In this document: positions 19,008 through 29,431 of the stretch, in pieces
How positions within the stretch are numbered: position 1 is the first letter of the stretch
Layout of the letters: each line of letters opens with the position of its first letter
Source of the DNA: Bacteroidetes bacterium MedPE-SWsnd-G1
GTDB lineage: Bacteria; Bacteroidota; Bacteroidia; Flavobacteriales; Flavobacteriaceae
NCBI GenBank assembly: GCA_001874265.1
Contig: MPDD01000005.1
Coordinates: forward strand, 1-64,000
Reading direction: 5' to 3'
DNA: 64,000 bases
Notes under the pieces: model-generated
What the model was told of the DNA's origin: nothing
The model's input: the letters and a program-made list of their open reading frames with translations, nothing else
The model's database searches: none
Translations under genes and position numbers: made by a program

Positions 19008-20038
19008 TTTTTATTAAACAAATTTAATTTTTGAATCCATTTTGTCTTTTTCTCTAGCATAAGAGCATCCATAATTAAAAAGAACAAAGCAATAGCAACA
19101 AACCATTGGAATTGATCTTTATAATCTGAAAACTGCTTGGTCTCAAACTCACTCTTTTCTGCCTTCAATAATAAATCTTCAACATAGTCTACAGTAGCCT
19201 GCGTTTTATTTCCTAAAATATATTTTCCATTGCCTTTGTCTGCAATTTCTTTTAGAGTTGATTCAACCAATCTTGTAACTACAGTTTCTCCTTTACTATC
19301 TTTTTTATAGCCTTCTAATTTGCCATTAAATTTAATCGGAATTGGTCCTCCTTTTGCCGTTCCCACTCCAACCGTATAGGTTTTAATTCCTTCTTTTGTC
19401 GCTTTGGCGATGGAGCTCGATGCATCTTCTTGATGATCTTCACCATCCGAGATAATAAACAAAAAACGATTTGTTTGTTCATCATCATTATAATAGGTCG
19501 TAGCCATTTCAATAGCATCGTTTATAGCTGTTCCCTGGCTAGATACTAAATTTGGACTTGCATTTTGCAAAAACATTTTGGCCGCTCCTTGATCTGTGGT
19601 TATTGGTAATAACGGATATGCATTACCCGCATAAATGATGATTCCAATTCTATCACTTCCTAATTTATCAACTATTTTAGTAATGATTTGTTTTGCCTTT
19701 TCAAGTCTGTTTGGTGCAATATCTTCAGCCAACATACTTTTAGAAACATCCAGTGCAAATACAATATCTACTCCTTGTCTTTTTACTGTTTCTAACTTTG
19801 TCCCCATTTTTGGGTTAGTTAAAGAAATAATTAAAAATGACAGCCCAAATAAGAAGGCAATGATCTTAACAAAACTCTTAAAATCAGATTTTTCAGGCAT
19901 TAATTTTTCTAACAACTCCGGATTTGCAAATTGTTTCTGTTTCCTTTTTTTCCACCAAAATATCGCAAGGAAAACCGCAAAAATCACCGGAACAGCGATT
20001 AAAAAGGTAAAGTAATATGGTTCTTCTATTTGATACAT
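19004..20038 (-). CDS. batB: BatB-like VWA domain membrane protein
   Basis: GVDIVFALDVSKSMLAEDIAPNRLEKAKQ VWA MIDAS motif; N- and C-terminal TM segments. Confidence 0.93.
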   Translation of the reverse strand: MYQIEEPYYFTFLIAVPVIFAVFLAIFWWKKRKQKQFANPELLEKLMPEKSDFKSFVKIIAFLFGLSFLIISLTNPKMGTKLETVKRQGVDIVFALDVSKSMLAEDIAPNRLEKAKQIITKIVDKLGSDRIGIIIYAGNAYPLLPITTDQGAAKMFLQNASPNLVSSQGTAINDAIEMATTYYNDDEQTNRFLFIISDGEDHQEDASSSIAKATKEGIKTYTVGVGTAKGGPIPIKFNGKLEGYKKDSKGETVVTRLVESTLKEIADKGNGKYILGNKTQATVDYVEDLLLKAEKSEFETKQFSDYKDQFQWFVAIALFFLIMDALMLEKKTKWIQKLNLFNKK

Positions 20039-20042
20039 TGTA

Positions 20043-21047
20043 CTATATAAATGATCTAAAAATTGTAAATCTTAATAACATTTCTAACCCTAAAATAAGT
20101 CCCGCTAATATTACCAAGAATCGGTATCTTTCATCGTAATTGTAATATTTAAACTCCTCTATTTCGGTTTTCTCTAGTTTGTTTATTTCGTCGTAAATAG
20201 CTTCTAACTTTTTATTGTCAGTTGCTCTAAAATATTTTCCTTCAGTTTCAGAGGCTATATATTCTAATAATTCTTCATCAATCTCTACAGGCATGTTTTG
20301 AAACACCAACTTTCCGTTGCCATCTCTATAAGCCGGTGAAGGCGCATTTCCCTTTGTTCCAAGGCCAATTGTATAGGTTTTAATTCCTAATTCTTTAGCC
20401 AATTCTGTAGCCGTTTTAGGATCTACAAACCCAGAATTATTTACACCGTCCGTAAGTAAAATAATAACTTTGCTCTTTGCCTTACTTTCCTTTAAACGGT
20501 TTACGGCAGAACCTAAACCCATTCCAATGGCGGTACCTCCTTCTAATTGCCCCCATTTGATATCATTAATGGTTCTTTTCACGATTCTTTTGTCACTTGT
20601 TATTGGCGTTTGAGTAAAACTTTCTCCGGCATAAATGACAATTCCGATTCTATCACTTGGTCTTTTATCAACAAAATTAGTCGCTACCTTTTTTAAGGCT
20701 CCCAAACGATTTGGTTTTAAATCACGTGCCAACATACTCGCAGAAACGTCAATAGCCATTACAATATCAATTCCTTTATTGGTATTTACTTTTGTGCTAA
20801 CCGATGTAATTCTTGGTCTTGCCAATGCTACAATTAATAAAGAAATCGCAGCCAACCTTAACACGTGTAATATTGGTTTTAATCTTGGTAAAATAGATGG
20901 TTCTCCAAACGATTTTGTACTTGATAAAGTAAGTGATGCTGTGCTTTTTTTACGCAATACAACGTAATAAACAACCAATAGTGGAACCACCAACAGCAAC
21001 CATAAAAACTCAGGATTTGTAAATTCTATGTTATTCCACAACCTCAT
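20043..21047 (-). CDS. batA: BatA-like VWA domain membrane protein
   Basis: NTNKGIDIVMAIDVSASMLARDLKPNRLGALKK; paralogous neighbour of BatB. Confidence 0.95.
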   Translation of the reverse strand: MRLWNNIEFTNPEFLWLLLVVPLLVVYYVVLRKKSTASLTLSSTKSFGEPSILPRLKPILHVLRLAAISLLIVALARPRITSVSTKVNTNKGIDIVMAIDVSASMLARDLKPNRLGALKKVATNFVDKRPSDRIGIVIYAGESFTQTPITSDKRIVKRTINDIKWGQLEGGTAIGMGLGSAVNRLKESKAKSKVIILLTDGVNNSGFVDPKTATELAKELGIKTYTIGLGTKGNAPSPAYRDGNGKLVFQNMPVEIDEELLEYIASETEGKYFRATDNKKLEAIYDEINKLEKTEIEEFKYYNYDERYRFLVILAGLILGLEMLLRFTIFRSFI

Positions 21048-21048
21048 C

Positions 21049-22638
21049 TTACAACTTTACAGACTTAATTACACGATTTGCTATTTCTTCTCCACTGGCA
21101 TCTCCATCTTTGTAAGTAACTACAATTGTCCTTGATCCGTTAATATCTCCAAACACTGCACCTCTCAACTGATAAAATTCTGGCTTATTAGTTACAGGAT
21201 TAACCATGCTATACTGAGAAATTAATTTTACACCTTCTTCTCCGTCAATTTGCATCGACTCCTGGTCTGAGGAAATAAATTCTACTCCTTGCGACTGCAT
21301 TGCAGACAATGCACCTTGCACACCCGATTCCAAATTATACTCAGTTACCTTTTCCGTAAAATCCATCGTAGTAACACTAATTTGAAGACCCCCAATAATA
21401 CTTGTGTATTCAAATTGTGCTATTTGATTGATCATTTCTTTTGCCTGAGTCGGAACCTCTAATAAATTAGATTTTAGAATTTCTGGAGACTCTAAGGTTA
21501 CCGTTGGTGAACCATAGGTGCTTAAACTCCAATCATTCTTCAATAACTCTTTAGTTTGATACCCAATTATATTCTCCTGAGCGTATTTATATCCTTTGAA
21601 CATCAGAACTCCTACAACTGTTAGAACAACAAAAAGGAAACCAACAACAGAGACAATAATGATCTTCTTTTTACTCCACTTTTTCTTTGTTGCTTGCTTG
21701 TTCTGAGGAGTATTTATAGTTTCATTTGTTACATTCTCAGTCACTTCAACTTCTTCTGGACGAAGGTTATTGATAATATTTTCTGTTTGAGATCTGTGTC
21801 CTTCCACCTCTATGGCTATTGGCTTAAACTTGGCAAATTTTACCAAATCGGCTTCTTGCAATAATTTCTGCAAATTCTTTATTGTCTCTTTTGGCAAATC
21901 GAGTTTATCCATACTCTTAAAATCCAAAATCATCTCAATCAATTCATCCGTTGTAGATTCTAATGCCGGAATTTTTAACTCTCGCTCTATATAAGACCTT
22001 ATAATATCAGTTAATTCAATATAATAGAGTTTTATCTTATCCTGTTTCAATAATTCTTTTGCATCCAATTCTCCTAAACGCTGCATTGCTAATTGATACG
22101 GTGGTATTCTTTCTTCAAGTGGAATTTCTTCCTTTTTCTTCCTTAAAACAACATACAATACAATTGCAATAATCAACAACAGAATTGCCAAGCCTATCCA
22201 AACATACAAGGCATAATCATCAAAAATTATGGGCTGGTTTTTAACTGCTTTTATCGGAAAAAGTTTTTGCTTCAGTGTATCAACCTTTACAGTAGATACC
22301 GCAATAAGTAAGGAATCCGTTTTAAAATTTTTAGCATTTATTAAAACTTCTTGCTGAGGGATTACGTACGATCCACTATCAAAACTAGTCAATAAATACT
22401 TTTTTATAAATTTTGTTTTCGTTGTGTCAACTGGCAAGTCTTCAACAACCTCTACTTTTTTAAGACTGTCCATTTCCAACTTTGGAAAAACAACAGTTTC
22501 TGTATTATCTACAGTTAATTTATATTCAATCTGTTCTCCAATTCTAATGTTGGTTGTATCTACCTCCATTTTTATTGGGGACTGAGCCATTACAAATGCT
22601 CCTATGAAAAATGCTATATAGAAAATTCTTTTCTTCAA
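21049..22638 (-). CDS. Bat-cluster membrane protein (BatD-N/DUF4381-like) with extra C-terminal domain
   Basis: Signal peptide, Ig-like region, TM, cytoplasmic helical region; then a second TM (KKWSKKKIIIVSVVGFLFVVLTVVGVLMF) and ~180 aa more. Confidence 0.8.
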   Translation of the reverse strand: MKKRIFYIAFFIGAFVMAQSPIKMEVDTTNIRIGEQIEYKLTVDNTETVVFPKLEMDSLKKVEVVEDLPVDTTKTKFIKKYLLTSFDSGSYVIPQQEVLINAKNFKTDSLLIAVSTVKVDTLKQKLFPIKAVKNQPIIFDDYALYVWIGLAILLLIIAIVLYVVLRKKKEEIPLEERIPPYQLAMQRLGELDAKELLKQDKIKLYYIELTDIIRSYIERELKIPALESTTDELIEMILDFKSMDKLDLPKETIKNLQKLLQEADLVKFAKFKPIAIEVEGHRSQTENIINNLRPEEVEVTENVTNETINTPQNKQATKKKWSKKKIIIVSVVGFLFVVLTVVGVLMFKGYKYAQENIIGYQTKELLKNDWSLSTYGSPTVTLESPEILKSNLLEVPTQAKEMINQIAQFEYTSIIGGLQISVTTMDFTEKVTEYNLESGVQGALSAMQSQGVEFISSDQESMQIDGEEGVKLISQYSMVNPVTNKPEFYQLRGAVFGDINGSRTIVVTYKDGDASGEEIANRVIKSVKL

Positions 22639-22639
22639 C

Positions 22640-23512
22640 TTATCTCGCTCCTTTTTGCTTAAAATATCCTAATAATTTCTTTACATAACTTTCATCTACA
22701 CGCGTACTGATTGTTCCTGCTCCACTGCGACTAAACGATTTCTCGTAATAATCAACCGATTTTAAATAATTGGCTTTATAACTAGTACGCACAGATTTGG
22801 ACATGGTGTTTACCAGAACAACTTCGCCACTTTCTGCATCTTTTACAGGTAGCATTCCTAAATTCGGAATCTCTTCGTCATGCTTATCGTATACTCTTAT
22901 ACCCGTTACATCGTGCTTATTTCCAACTATTTTCATAGTGTGATCATAGCCTTCATCCATAAAATCTGACAATACAAATACAATGGCTTTTTTCTTCATC
23001 ACATTAGATAAATACTTTAAAGCCTCTTCAATATTTGTTTTATTACTTTTAGGTTTAAATTCAATTAACTCACGAATAATTCTAAGTACATGTCCTTTTC
23101 CTTTTTTAGGCGGAATAAACAATTCCACATCGTCAGAAAACAATAGCAGTCCTACTTTATCATTGTTTTGAATGGCCGAAAATGCCAATGTCGCCGCAAT
23201 TTCAGTAACTGTATCTCGCTTAAATTGAGAAGTGGTTCCAAAAAACTCAGATCCACTAACATCAACCATTAACATCATGGTTAATTCGCGCTCCTCTTCA
23301 AAAACTTTAATATATGGTTCGTTGTAACGTGCAGTAACATTCCAGTCTATACTTCTAACATCATCTCCAAACTGATACTGTCTTACTTCAGAAAAAGTCA
23401 TACCACGTCCTTTAAACGAACTGTGATATTCGCCAGAAAATATATGATCAGACAAGCGTCTTGTCTTAATCTCTATTTTTCGTACTTTTTTTAATAATTC
23501 TTTAGTATCCAA
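22640..23512 (-). CDS. DUF58 domain protein
   Basis: GRGMTFSEVRQYQFGDDVRSIDWNVTARYNEPYIKVFEEERELTMMLMVDVSGS. Confidence 0.96.
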   Translation of the reverse strand: MDTKELLKKVRKIEIKTRRLSDHIFSGEYHSSFKGRGMTFSEVRQYQFGDDVRSIDWNVTARYNEPYIKVFEEERELTMMLMVDVSGSEFFGTTSQFKRDTVTEIAATLAFSAIQNNDKVGLLLFSDDVELFIPPKKGKGHVLRIIRELIEFKPKSNKTNIEEALKYLSNVMKKKAIVFVLSDFMDEGYDHTMKIVGNKHDVTGIRVYDKHDEEIPNLGMLPVKDAESGEVVLVNTMSKSVRTSYKANYLKSVDYYEKSFSRSGAGTISTRVDESYVKKLLGYFKQKGAR

Positions 23513-23580
23513 TGTTGTTGAATTGTTGAATTGTGTAATCGCTGTTTTACCATTTAAACAATTAAACGGTTTAACAAAAA

Positions 23581-24588
23581 CTATGGTACTTCTACCTCGT
23601 TTACGATTTTGCTAACAATATCTTCTGAAGTTACATTCTCAGCTTCAGCCTCATATGTAATTCCGATCCTATGACGTAATACATCTGTAACTACAGCTCT
23701 TACATCTTCTGGAATAACATAACCTCTTCGCTTAATAAATGCATAACATTTTGATGCCATTGCTAAATTGATACTTCCCCTAGGCGATGCACCAAAGCTA
23801 ATCAAGTTCTTTAACTCTGCTAAGTTATAACGCTCCGGAAAACGCGTAGCAAAAATGATATCTAAAATATATTTTTCGATTTTTTCATCCATATAAACTT
23901 CTTTTACAGCCTCTCTTGCCGAGTTGATCTGATCTAATGAAATTACAGGATTTATCTTATCGAATCCGCCAGATAAATTCTGACGCATAATTAATTGTTC
24001 ATGTTCTATCTGAGGATAATCAATTACCACTTTTAGCATAAAACGGTCTACCTGAGCTTCAGGTAACGGGTATGTTCCTTCCTGTTCTACTGGGTTTTGC
24101 GTTGCCATTACCAAAAATGGCTCATCTAACTTAAACGTTTCATCTCCAATTGTAATTTGACGTTCTTGCATGGCCTCTAACAATGCCGACTGCACTTTTG
24201 CCGGTGCACGGTTAATCTCATCTGCCAATACAAAGTTTGCAAAAATAGGTCCTTTTTTAATCATGAAATCATTCTCTTTCATGTTATAAATCATGGTACC
24301 TACAACATCGGCAGGTAATAAATCAGGCGTAAATTGCACCCTGCTAAATTCTCCTTTAACCGCTTTAGATAAAGTATTAATTGCTAGGGTTTTTGCCAAA
24401 CCAGGAACTCCTTCAAGTAAAATATGTCCATTTCCCAACAAACCAATAAGCAATCGTTCAATCATATGTTTCTGACCAACAATGACTTTATTCATCTCCA
24501 TCGTTAACAAATCTACAAAAGCGCTTTCCTTCTCTATTTTCTCATTTATCGCTCTGATATCTACGGTAGTGTTAGTATTTTCTATCAT
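23581..24588 (-). CDS. MoxR family AAA+ ATPase
   Basis: GNGHILLEGVPGLAKTLAINTLSKAV, LADEINRAPAKVQSALLEAMQE, ATQNPVEQEGTYPLPEAQVDRFM. Confidence 0.97.
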   Translation of the reverse strand: MIENTNTTVDIRAINEKIEKESAFVDLLTMEMNKVIVGQKHMIERLLIGLLGNGHILLEGVPGLAKTLAINTLSKAVKGEFSRVQFTPDLLPADVVGTMIYNMKENDFMIKKGPIFANFVLADEINRAPAKVQSALLEAMQERQITIGDETFKLDEPFLVMATQNPVEQEGTYPLPEAQVDRFMLKVVIDYPQIEHEQLIMRQNLSGGFDKINPVISLDQINSAREAVKEVYMDEKIEKYILDIIFATRFPERYNLAELKNLISFGASPRGSINLAMASKCYAFIKRRGYVIPEDVRAVVTDVLRHRIGITYEAEAENVTSEDIVSKIVNEVEVP

Positions 24589-24698
24589 TATTTGAATTTT
24601 AAGGCGTGAATTTACATTCCTTTATTGAGTGTTGCAAGTAGCAGAATATTTTTTTTTAACGCTGTTAAAAATTGGTTAAAAATATTCTATAAAAAAGC

Positions 24699-25451
24699 TT
24701 ATTCTACAAAGGTTTGAAGCGATAATTCGCTTCCATCAAAGACCGCAAAAGTGAAGTGCGTAATCCAGTCTCCGGTGTTGATGTATTTTGAATTTTCTCC
24801 AACAGAGATTTCCATAGGTAAATGACGGTGACCAAATAAAAAATAATCATAGTGCTTTGACTCTAATTTGCGCTTAGCATATTGCACCAACCATTCATTT
24901 TCTTCTCCTAAAAAAACGACGTCCTCGTCACCGGAAATCAATTTGTTTTTTACCGATAAATACTGCGCCAATCGAACCCCGATATCCGGATGCAACCAAC
25001 GATACAACCATTTAGAAAAAGGGTTTGTAAACACCTTTTTCATGCGCTTATACCCCTTGTCTCCAGGCCCTAAACCATCGCCATGCCCAATTAAAAATGA
25101 TTTTTTATTAAAGGTAAATTCTTGTGGTTTATGATACACAGGAATGTCCAATTCTTTTTGAAAATAATCATCCATCCATAGGTCATGATTACCAATAAAG
25201 AAATAAATCGGTATACCGGAATCTCTAATTTCCGCAAGTTTACCCAAGACTCTTACAAAACCTCTTGGGACAACTTTTTTATACTCGAACCAAAAATCGA
25301 ATAAATCTCCAAGCAAGAAAATAGCTTCAGCATCTTTTTTTACAAGATCTAGCCAACGAATAAATTTCTGCTCTCTTGGGAAACTCTCTTCGGGAGTTGG
25401 CGCTCCAAAGTGCTGATCAGAAGCAAAATATATTTTTTTAGTTGAATCCAT
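24699..25451 (-). CDS. lpxH: UDP-2,3-diacylglucosamine diphosphatase-like metallophosphoesterase
   Basis: YFASDQHFGAP, FLLGDLFDFWFEY, FFIGNHDLWM, FGHRHLP. Confidence 0.88.
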   Translation of the reverse strand: MDSTKKIYFASDQHFGAPTPEESFPREQKFIRWLDLVKKDAEAIFLLGDLFDFWFEYKKVVPRGFVRVLGKLAEIRDSGIPIYFFIGNHDLWMDDYFQKELDIPVYHKPQEFTFNKKSFLIGHGDGLGPGDKGYKRMKKVFTNPFSKWLYRWLHPDIGVRLAQYLSVKNKLISGDEDVVFLGEENEWLVQYAKRKLESKHYDYFLFGHRHLPMEISVGENSKYINTGDWITHFTFAVFDGSELSLQTFVE

Positions 25452-25473
25452 TTAAAAATGAAAAGTACAAAGA

Positions 25474-27036
25474 TTAATTGGAGTTTTCCAATTCCTTTAC
25501 TGTTTCTATCATTGAATCATCGATTTGAATAACTTGATAAAAGCCATTTTCATCATATAAATTCTGAGCAAAACTTGCTTTCAAATAATCCTCTACCCTT
25601 TTCCTTGTAGCTGGTGCTAATGGTAGATTTACATCTAACTGTAATAAGTATTCATTCAATATTTCTCCGTCCTTATCGAATTCAGCAATAAATTTATCTA
25701 CATCTAGTCCTTTGAATTTATCTCGGTTATTATCTACATATTCAAAAGAAAATTCGTTCAATCCTCTTACATATCTATTTTGAATATATTGCGTAGTATC
25801 AATCCCTACAAAGGTATCTGGTACAATTCCTCCTCCTCCAAAAACAACCTTTCCTTTTGGTGTAACAAATCTTAAAGAATCATTTACTTTAATACTATCG
25901 GCACTAACTAGTTCGCCATTTGAATAACGCTCAGAAAACGTTTCATAATATTCCTTGCTTCGACTTAAATTATATGGTTTTTGAATTGATCTTCCGGTTG
26001 GCGTATAATATCTTGCTGTGGTTAAACGAATGGCAGAACCGTCTCCAAGACCCATTGTTTGTTGCACTAATCCTTTCCCAAAAGACCGACGCCCAATTAT
26101 TGTTCCCCTATCATTATCTTGCAATGCTCCCGCAATAATTTCGCTGGCCGAAGCAGAATTTTCATTGATGAGAACATAGACTTTTCCATCTTCAAAACTA
26201 CCCGCTGAAGTTGCAAAGTCTTCCATAACATCTCCCTTCTTATTTTTTGTGAATACAATTAATTTATTCTTTTCTAAAAACTCATCTGCTATTTGATTGG
26301 CTATATTCATAAATCCACCGCCATTATCTCTTAAATCAAACACCAATGTTGTCATCCCCTTATTTATCAATTGATCCAATTCTATTTTAAACTCATCATA
26401 CGAGGTCATTGCAAATCGATCCAGTTTTATATACCCAATATCTTCATTAATCATATAAGAAGAAGTAACACTTTTAATTGGCACATCTCCTCTGGTTAAA
26501 GTATATGGCAAAACTTTATCTACAGATCTTCTATAAATTGAAAGTTCCACTTGAGTCTCGGGCTGACCTTTTAAAATTTTCATCACTCCATTATTGTCCA
26601 ACCCAACACCTGAAAGAGAATCGCTGTTTGCTTTCAAAATTCGATCGCCTGCTTTCAGTCCAATTCTTTCGCTAGGTCCTCCTTCCAACACTCTTGACAC
26701 AACAACAGAATCAGCAAAAATTCTAAACTGCACACCAATTCCAACAAAGTTTCCTTGTAACTCCTCCGTTTCCCGTTGTAATTGCTCCTTTGTAAAATAA
26801 ACAGAGTGCGGATCTAATTTTCCAACAATCTGATTAATTGCCCCGTCCAATAATTCTTCAGTATTCACCTCATCTACATAATCGTATTGAATATAATTTA
26901 TCAATCTTTTTATTTTAGATTCCTCAGCACTGGCTCCAAAAATGGAACCCGACTTATTTTCGAAGTTTAGAAAACTTCCAATCAATATTCCAATGGCTAC
27001 GGCTATTCCTAAATATATGGGTCCTTTATTATTCAT
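25474..27036 (-). CDS. S41 family C-terminal processing peptidase
   Basis: PDZ region and TLVFDLRDNGGGFM, VLINENSASASEIIAGALQDNDRGTIIGRRSFGKGLVQ. Confidence 0.95.
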   Translation of the reverse strand: MNNKGPIYLGIAVAIGILIGSFLNFENKSGSIFGASAEESKIKRLINYIQYDYVDEVNTEELLDGAINQIVGKLDPHSVYFTKEQLQRETEELQGNFVGIGVQFRIFADSVVVSRVLEGGPSERIGLKAGDRILKANSDSLSGVGLDNNGVMKILKGQPETQVELSIYRRSVDKVLPYTLTRGDVPIKSVTSSYMINEDIGYIKLDRFAMTSYDEFKIELDQLINKGMTTLVFDLRDNGGGFMNIANQIADEFLEKNKLIVFTKNKKGDVMEDFATSAGSFEDGKVYVLINENSASASEIIAGALQDNDRGTIIGRRSFGKGLVQQTMGLGDGSAIRLTTARYYTPTGRSIQKPYNLSRSKEYYETFSERYSNGELVSADSIKVNDSLRFVTPKGKVVFGGGGIVPDTFVGIDTTQYIQNRYVRGLNEFSFEYVDNNRDKFKGLDVDKFIAEFDKDGEILNEYLLQLDVNLPLAPATRKRVEDYLKASFAQNLYDENGFYQVIQIDDSMIETVKELENSN

Positions 27037-27457
27037 TTAACTCTTTTAAATGGGTTATTTCTACACCTGCCTTTGCTAAAAAATCCAATCCTGAAGTGTC
27101 TTTATATTCTTGATGATATACCACTCTTTTTATTTCAGATTGATGAATAAGTTTACTACAATCTTTACATGGTGATAGCGTAATATATAACGTAGCAGCC
27201 CTACAAGATTGTGTAGAACTAGCAACTTTTAAAATGGCGTTTGCTTCTGCATGTAATACATGCCATTTGGTATTTCCATCACAATCCTCACATTCATTAT
27301 CAAAACCGGTTGGAGAACCATTAAATCCATCTGAAATAATCATTCTTTTCTTAACGATTAGAGCCCCCACTTGTTTTCTTTTACAATGCGACAATTTAGC
27401 CCATTCTAATGCCATTCTCATATAGGCATTATCATATTTAAGTTGCTTTTTACTCAT
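27029..27457 (-). CDS. dCMP/cytidine deaminase family protein (ComEB-like)
   Basis: KRKQVGALIVKKRMIISDGFNGSP, HAEANAILK, TLSPCKDCSKLI; start trimmed to MSKKQLKYD. Confidence 0.93.
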   Translation of the reverse strand: MSKKQLKYDNAYMRMALEWAKLSHCKRKQVGALIVKKRMIISDGFNGSPTGFDNECEDCDGNTKWHVLHAEANAILKVASSTQSCRAATLYITLSPCKDCSKLIHQSEIKRVVYHQEYKDTSGLDFLAKAGVEITHLKELNE

Positions 27458-27567
27458 CCTTATTTTTAACCTCACGAAAATAAAGAGAATTGATTAATAG
27501 TGCGTTAAATATTTACCAAATTTTAGCACAAGACTCTTTTCAGGAACACATTAAGTTTAAATCAGAA

Positions 27568-29289
27568 TTACATACTATGAAATTCTACCAAAGTGGCTTC
27601 ATAATATTGATTTCCAAGTTTTGAAAGTAAACTGTTAATTACATTGCTATCACCGTCTACAGCAATTGCAGAATACCCAACATCATTTAAACTTCCCAAT
27701 CGTAAATCGATAATATTAATCTGTTTTGATGCCAATGCTGAAAGAAGAATTAACAAAACTCCTGGTGCATTGTTGTGCTTAGTAACAATCATTTTACTAC
27801 TCAGTGCAATTTTTAACTCAACTCCGTCTAACTCTAACAAATAAACTCCTTCGCGATTGTAGTTCGGTAAGACTGCATTTTCCTTAAAGGTCAAATTTGT
27901 AAACAACCCTGCATCTGTTCCGTTTATAAAATCAATTGCATTTTGAATATTTCCATTACTAGAACCTAAGGATAAAAACGCTACAGCAGTTCCATCACCA
28001 TTAGATTTTAACCTTGCCGTTTCTACATTAATTTCTTCTGAAGCCAATGTATTAAATAGTGATGATATCACTCCTGGCTTGTCTAGGTGTTCAGAAAACA
28101 ACCCATTCACTTTTTTATTCGAACTTTCTGGTGCCTTATCAGTTACTGTTATAGATTTATCAAATTTTCTAACACGCAATGCATTGTAACCACCCATGCT
28201 CGTTGCATTCTTATAAATATCTACAAATTCTGAGAACGAACCACCAAACGAAAAATCAGGAATTATTCTTCGTTCTTCATTATCTAATCTAGAGTTCAAT
28301 AGTTCAATCCCCTTATTTAAAACGGTAAATTTCACCTTTAAATCATGATCATCGAAAATCGTTCTCGTTTCAGGAATTAGTTTTGAATAGCTCACATAAT
28401 TTTGATATCCTGCTTCATTAATGTACTCTAAACTTTCTTTAAAATTTACGCCGTAATAGCGCACATGATGTGTGTCTGTCCCAACACAAACAGGAATTTG
28501 CAATTCATGAGCTCTCTTTAGAATTGGCAATATTGGATAAACGCCAACCCCCTTAAATTTACCTGCCATGTTCACATCGAGAGATAAATTTCTATCGGCA
28601 ATAATTTCTAGTAATGTTCTTAATTTATTTGCTAACGGATGATCGCTTGTCTCAAAATTTAAAATAGCATCTGGAATGTCAACATTTAATTTCGGTAAGT
28701 CTAAATGACCAATAATCTGAATCATATCACCGAAACCTTCGATCATTTGGATCATTTCATTGAAATAACCATCCCAATAGGCTTCTAAACTTCCACGAAG
28801 TTTTAACAATTCTTGCGCCTCTTCTTTTGAACCATCATATGGCAATCCTTCTGGTGAGAAATGAACTGAACCTATAACATAATCGGCATCTTCTGCCTGA
28901 AAAATTTTAGACCTACTCCATTGTAAGCCCAAATCTTCTCCCATCCATTCCAATTCTACACCGTACTTAATATTAATTTGTCCATCATATTTTTCACGAA
29001 GATTTGCAATACGCTTTGGATAATTTAAATAAGATTGATTTCCACGAATAAACTTAACATTAGTGTCTAGCTCGGCTATATATCTAAACTTAGTTAACCT
29101 GGGAGAATGGATAATAAATGTGATGCTCGGATGCCCCGCTTCAATGGCCTTATCAACAATATCTTCTAATTTGTCAATTCCATGCTTTACATGATCTTGC
29201 TCAGTCCCGGCATGAATTCCATGTGTTTCCCAAATAAATTCATTCAACTTTTTCATTAATCCGTATTGTTTGTGAATAATATCATACAA
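27568..29289 (-). CDS. PHP-domain phosphoesterase-like protein with C-terminal tandem ACT-like domains
   Basis: PHP-like segments (GSVHFSPEGLPYDGS, IIGHLDLPKLN, VCVGTDTHHVRYYG) followed by two ACT-like segments (GLFSEHLDKPGVISSLFNTLASEEINVETARL; KMIVTKHNNAPGVLLILLSALASKQINIIDLRLG). Confidence 0.8.
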   Translation of the reverse strand: MYDIIHKQYGLMKKLNEFIWETHGIHAGTEQDHVKHGIDKLEDIVDKAIEAGHPSITFIIHSPRLTKFRYIAELDTNVKFIRGNQSYLNYPKRIANLREKYDGQINIKYGVELEWMGEDLGLQWSRSKIFQAEDADYVIGSVHFSPEGLPYDGSKEEAQELLKLRGSLEAYWDGYFNEMIQMIEGFGDMIQIIGHLDLPKLNVDIPDAILNFETSDHPLANKLRTLLEIIADRNLSLDVNMAGKFKGVGVYPILPILKRAHELQIPVCVGTDTHHVRYYGVNFKESLEYINEAGYQNYVSYSKLIPETRTIFDDHDLKVKFTVLNKGIELLNSRLDNEERRIIPDFSFGGSFSEFVDIYKNATSMGGYNALRVRKFDKSITVTDKAPESSNKKVNGLFSEHLDKPGVISSLFNTLASEEINVETARLKSNGDGTAVAFLSLGSSNGNIQNAIDFINGTDAGLFTNLTFKENAVLPNYNREGVYLLELDGVELKIALSSKMIVTKHNNAPGVLLILLSALASKQINIIDLRLGSLNDVGYSAIAVDGDSNVINSLLSKLGNQYYEATLVEFHSM

Positions 29290-29431
29290 ACTTACTAATT
29301 GGTTTAGAATTTACACCTTATTGATGATTGTTTTGAGAATATTTAAATAATGGCATTCATCTGAATTCATGTTTATGAAATAAACTCGTGTTAATTACAT
29401 TATTTGCAATGAAAAGAAGATCTTTAAAATG

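Noticed and set aside
23510-23580. Short tandem TTGTTGAA TTGTTGAA between DUF58 and moxR
   Set aside because: Only two 8-bp units in AT-rich DNA; compatible with chance
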